A program made the position numbers and the translations under genes. The notes below the pieces were generated by a model that ran no database searches, was not told where the DNA came from, and saw only the letters and a program-made list of their open reading frames with translations. Below are positions 61,714 to 64,000 of a DNA stretch of 64,000 nt, piece after piece. Within the stretch, counting starts at the first letter, position 1. Every line of letters starts with the position of its first letter. The stretch lies in contig OY781923.1 of NCBI GenBank assembly GCA_963677225.1, positions 2,666,001 through 2,730,000 on the forward strand, read 5' to 3'. Origin of the DNA: SABI01 sp028532915 (GTDB lineage Bacteria; Spirochaetota; Spirochaetia; Sphaerochaetales; Sphaerochaetaceae).

Positions 61714-62670
61714 TCACATACTGTTTTCAATCATTGCATTCATCGTTTTCACACGATTCGTCCATTCGTTCACCAGGTCCTCAGGAGCAAGGGGACGGGC
61801 AAACTCTCCGAATGAAAGGAGCTTCCCCACCAGTTCTTCAGTGTGCGTAATAGGGACCTGCAGGCGCACACACTCTTCCCCCCTCCCGTTGTGAAATATC
61901 TCGAGTATCTGATTCTCATGCCACATCTGATGTTTCATGGAATAACTGGCCGGCGGGTAGATTTCCAGTTTAGCAATTCGGGTCTCTCCACCGCTGAAGA
62001 TACCGAAACCTCCATTCAGATATTCTTCGAGTTCATTTCCGATATTCCTCTCTTCTACGGGTTCCTCACGGAGGGATATCTTCTCGATTCTGCTGAGAAG
62101 GAACTTCCTCAGAGCCTTCTTCGTCACATCATAGGCTATGAAATACCACTTACCCGAGTAGTTTATCAGATTGAGCGGTTCAACCTGACGGGTTGATGTT
62201 ATCTGCTTCTGGTTCGTGTAAATCATGTCGATCTGCTTTGAGTGAACCATAGCCTCACACACCTTGCTGAAACAGTCGTAATCAGGGATTTCTGAAACAC
62301 TTGATCTGTACTGTATCTTCTCGTTGATATCCCTATAGGCAGGTGATAATGAGTCCTTGACGTAATCCAGAATCTCGTCATCCACAAGGGGGATCATATC
62401 GCGGTTGTTCATGATGGATCTCAGAAGGGAGAGAAAGATCAATGTCTTCTCACTGCTGTATGCAAGAAGTGAGGTGGGTTTCTCGTACCTGTAGGCATGA
62501 AGTGAATAATCCCAGATCATCGGCATGTTCAGTCTGTCTCTCAGATACTCTATATCACGCTTTACCTGGCGTTCGGATACCTCGAACTTCTCCACGATCT
62601 CACGGATAGTGAACGATCCTCTTTCCCGTATTCTTCTGTCAATATCAAAGATTCTCTCAGTCTGACTCAT
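61714..62670 (-). CDS. WYL-domain transcriptional regulator
   Basis: 318 residues from ATG 62670. The N-terminal helix-turn-helix (RERGSFTIREIVEKFEVSER, QVKRDIEYLRDRL) is followed by the WYL domain (INYSGKWYFIAYDVTKKALR, KFLLSRIEKISL) and a C-terminal WCX region. WYL proteins sense nucleic-acid ligands and often control defence or DNA-damage genes. A perfect TATAAT lies six bases before the ATG and there is no ribosome site, which supports this start over one five codons earlier. The gene ends 22 bases from the IS element. Confidence 0.88.
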   Translation of the reverse strand: MSQTERIFDIDRRIRERGSFTIREIVEKFEVSERQVKRDIEYLRDRLNMPMIWDYSLHAYRYEKPTSLLAYSSEKTLIFLSLLRSIMNNRDMIPLVDDEILDYVKDSLSPAYRDINEKIQYRSSVSEIPDYDCFSKVCEAMVHSKQIDMIYTNQKQITSTRQVEPLNLINYSGKWYFIAYDVTKKALRKFLLSRIEKISLREEPVEERNIGNELEEYLNGGFGIFSGGETRIAKLEIYPPASYSMKHQMWHENQILEIFHNGRGEECVRLQVPITHTEELVGKLLSFGEFARPLAPEDLVNEWTNRVKTMNAMIENSM

Positions 62671-62676
62671 ACAGTC

Positions 62677-62682
62677 ATTATA
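62677..62682 (-). promoter_or_regulatory. -10 box of the WYL regulator gene
   Basis: TATAAT on the minus strand is followed by GACTGT and then the ATG. No good -35 is visible. Confidence 0.45.
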
Positions 62683-62773
62683 CATGAACGGCAGGGTAAT
62701 AAAAGGTATTATTTAACTGAACACTCTCAATATCGTCTGAAGAGGATCAGAGATGATTCAGATAAAACACGTT

Positions 62774-63961
62774 TCAGTGCAAAACTCTTGCCTCTTCAAA
62801 TTTTTTTGCCATTGTGGGATTATTTCGGGTCAACTTTTTGACAGTGACGTCCTGTGCTTTATCATTTGCCAGTCGGAGATTTCTGACGGTACTTGTAAGA
62901 GCATCCTTTGTTTTCTGAAGATGGCTGATTGATTTATCTATTTCATCTATAGCTGTTTGGAATTTCCTTGAAGCAAGATCGTAATTCTTTGCAAATGCTG
63001 TCTTAAACACATCCAGGTCTTGCTCGAAATTACTAACATCAATATTCTGCGATTTAATTAAGTCCAGCTGCTTCTTATACTCGAGTGAATTCATCGAAGC
63101 ATTTCGCAATAGCGTTATAATCGGGATGAAGAACTGAGGTCGCACGACATACATCTTCGGATAACGGTGAAAGACATCAACAATCCCGGAATTATAGAGC
63201 TCACTGTCCTGCTCTAAAAGAGAGACCAGTACCGCATATTCACAACCTTTTTCATTTCGGTCTTTATCAAGCTCTTTTAAAAAGTCTTCGTTTTTCTTTT
63301 TTGTTGCCGTTGTATCATTTTCATTTTTCATCTCAAACATGATAGACACTATCTCGGTACCCGAGGAATCAAAATCTCTGAAGATATAGTCTCCCTTACT
63401 TCCAGACCTTGCATCATTATCTTTCTCGAAATATGCATAAGGAAATGCAGTTGACCTGATTCTATTGAACTCTGTTTCGCAGTGCTGTTCCAGTGTTTCT
63501 CCTACCATCTTAGTGGATAAACGAACTTTCATATCACGAAGACGTTCAATCGCATCATCACGATCTTTGATTTGTGTCTCATACTTTTCCTTGAGAGACT
63601 TTTCTGATACTTCCTTTTCAAGTTCAATACGTTTTAGCTCGCCCTTCAATGTATCCCGCTCTTTTTCGATAGAACTGACCGCCTCATTAATTGACAGTTG
63701 TTTAATAGCCTCATTCGACTTTATCTGTGATCTTAATTCCTGAATCAATGAATTCTTTTCAGCTAGATCTTTCAGCATTTCATTACTGACTTTTTCTTTG
63801 GCTAATTCTATTGCATTCAATTTATCTTTTTCAGCTAATTCCAGACGCTCGTTTAATTGCTCATTAAACTCGCTATCTCGAACCTGTTTTAAAAGATCAG
63901 CGTATCCTGCCTCGTCAACTTTAAAAACTTTTTTACAATTAGGACAAATAATCTCATTCAT
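62774..63961 (-). CDS. DUF2130-family protein
   Basis: 395 residues. It opens with a zinc-ribbon-like IICPNCKKVF, then about 130 residues of charged coiled coil (residues 25-155), then the DUF2130 core: GETLEQHCETEFNRIR, GSKGDYIFRD, IVSIMFEMKNENDTT, YPKMYVVRPQFFIPII, and a last coiled coil. The D...E-x-K pattern in GDYIF and FEMKNE fits a PD-(D/E)XK nuclease-like fold, which is inference. AGGAGG precedes the ATG. The family is often found among mobile or defence genes; its function is unknown. Confidence 0.85.
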   Translation of the reverse strand: MNEIICPNCKKVFKVDEAGYADLLKQVRDSEFNEQLNERLELAEKDKLNAIELAKEKVSNEMLKDLAEKNSLIQELRSQIKSNEAIKQLSINEAVSSIEKERDTLKGELKRIELEKEVSEKSLKEKYETQIKDRDDAIERLRDMKVRLSTKMVGETLEQHCETEFNRIRSTAFPYAYFEKDNDARSGSKGDYIFRDFDSSGTEIVSIMFEMKNENDTTATKKKNEDFLKELDKDRNEKGCEYAVLVSLLEQDSELYNSGIVDVFHRYPKMYVVRPQFFIPIITLLRNASMNSLEYKKQLDLIKSQNIDVSNFEQDLDVFKTAFAKNYDLASRKFQTAIDEIDKSISHLQKTKDALTSTVRNLRLANDKAQDVTVKKLTRNNPTMAKKFEEARVLH

Positions 63962-64000
63962 TTCACAACCTCCTGATATATAAGATGCTTTCCAATATCA

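Overview
The window reads as chromosomal DNA of a fermentative, oxygen-sensitive spirochaete, probably close to Sphaerochaeta or Treponema. This is inferred from the protein families, because no rRNA or marker-gene search was possible. The supporting signs are a class I lysyl-tRNA synthetase, spirochaete-style signal peptides on the ABC binding proteins (ending in forms such as LFAQG and VYSQG), a multisubunit NAD-linked [FeFe]-hydrogenase beside Rex, and an anaerobe's oxygen-defence set (superoxide reductase, rubrerythrin, ferritin, CoA-disulfide reductase) with no catalase or superoxide dismutase in view.

Layout. 0-8 kb: the end of a flavoprotein reductase, then a leftward block with a BMP-family ABC importer, an FGGY sugar kinase, a small ferredoxin and a rubredoxin-like protein. 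8-15 kb: redox and oxygen defence (glutaredoxin, Ogt, superoxide reductase, ferritin, a MarR-regulated multidomain CoA-disulfide reductase, an Fe-S aldo/keto reductase, rubrerythrin), with well-formed promoters, candidate operators and one possible small RNA. 15-23 kb: exonuclease, ManA, an outer-membrane barrel coupled to an EF-hand lipoprotein, DUF454 plus a PerR-like regulator, and an acyl-CoA ligase. 22.6-33 kb: GntR plus tagaturonate epimerase, a UbiA prenyltransferase, a cation/proton antiporter and a complete peptide ABC operon. 33-39.7 kb is the accessory part: an unknown exported protein, a LexA-fold repressor facing a ribbon-helix-helix-like protein across three operator-like palindromes, ArsR, an unknown lipoprotein, an exported ankyrin protein with a structured leader, and a decayed IS30/integrase remnant ending at tRNA-Gly. 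40-45.6 kb: an iron/phosphonate-type ABC importer with an unusual permease, and a MalK-type ATPase. 45.6-53 kb: aspartate kinase, the hydrogenase operon and Rex. 53-60 kb: a frameshifted phosphatase-fold lipoprotein, an MFS protein with a large helical tail, ClpP-like, Era, LysS and RlpA. 60-64 kb: a tRNA with anticodon CAT, a broken IS3-type element, a WYL regulator and a DUF2130 protein.

How it works together. Rex probably links NADH level to the divergent hydrogenase operon. The PerR-like regulator and the MarR protein are the likely controllers of the oxygen-defence genes; PerR-like boxes or inverted repeats lie at the rubrerythrin and superoxide reductase genes. Several genes have a -10 box only 6-12 bases before the start codon and no Shine-Dalgarno sequence, which suggests a set of leaderless mRNAs. 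Frameshifts occur in three places (phosphatase-fold gene, both IS3 reading frames), so either real decay or assembly indels should be kept in mind.
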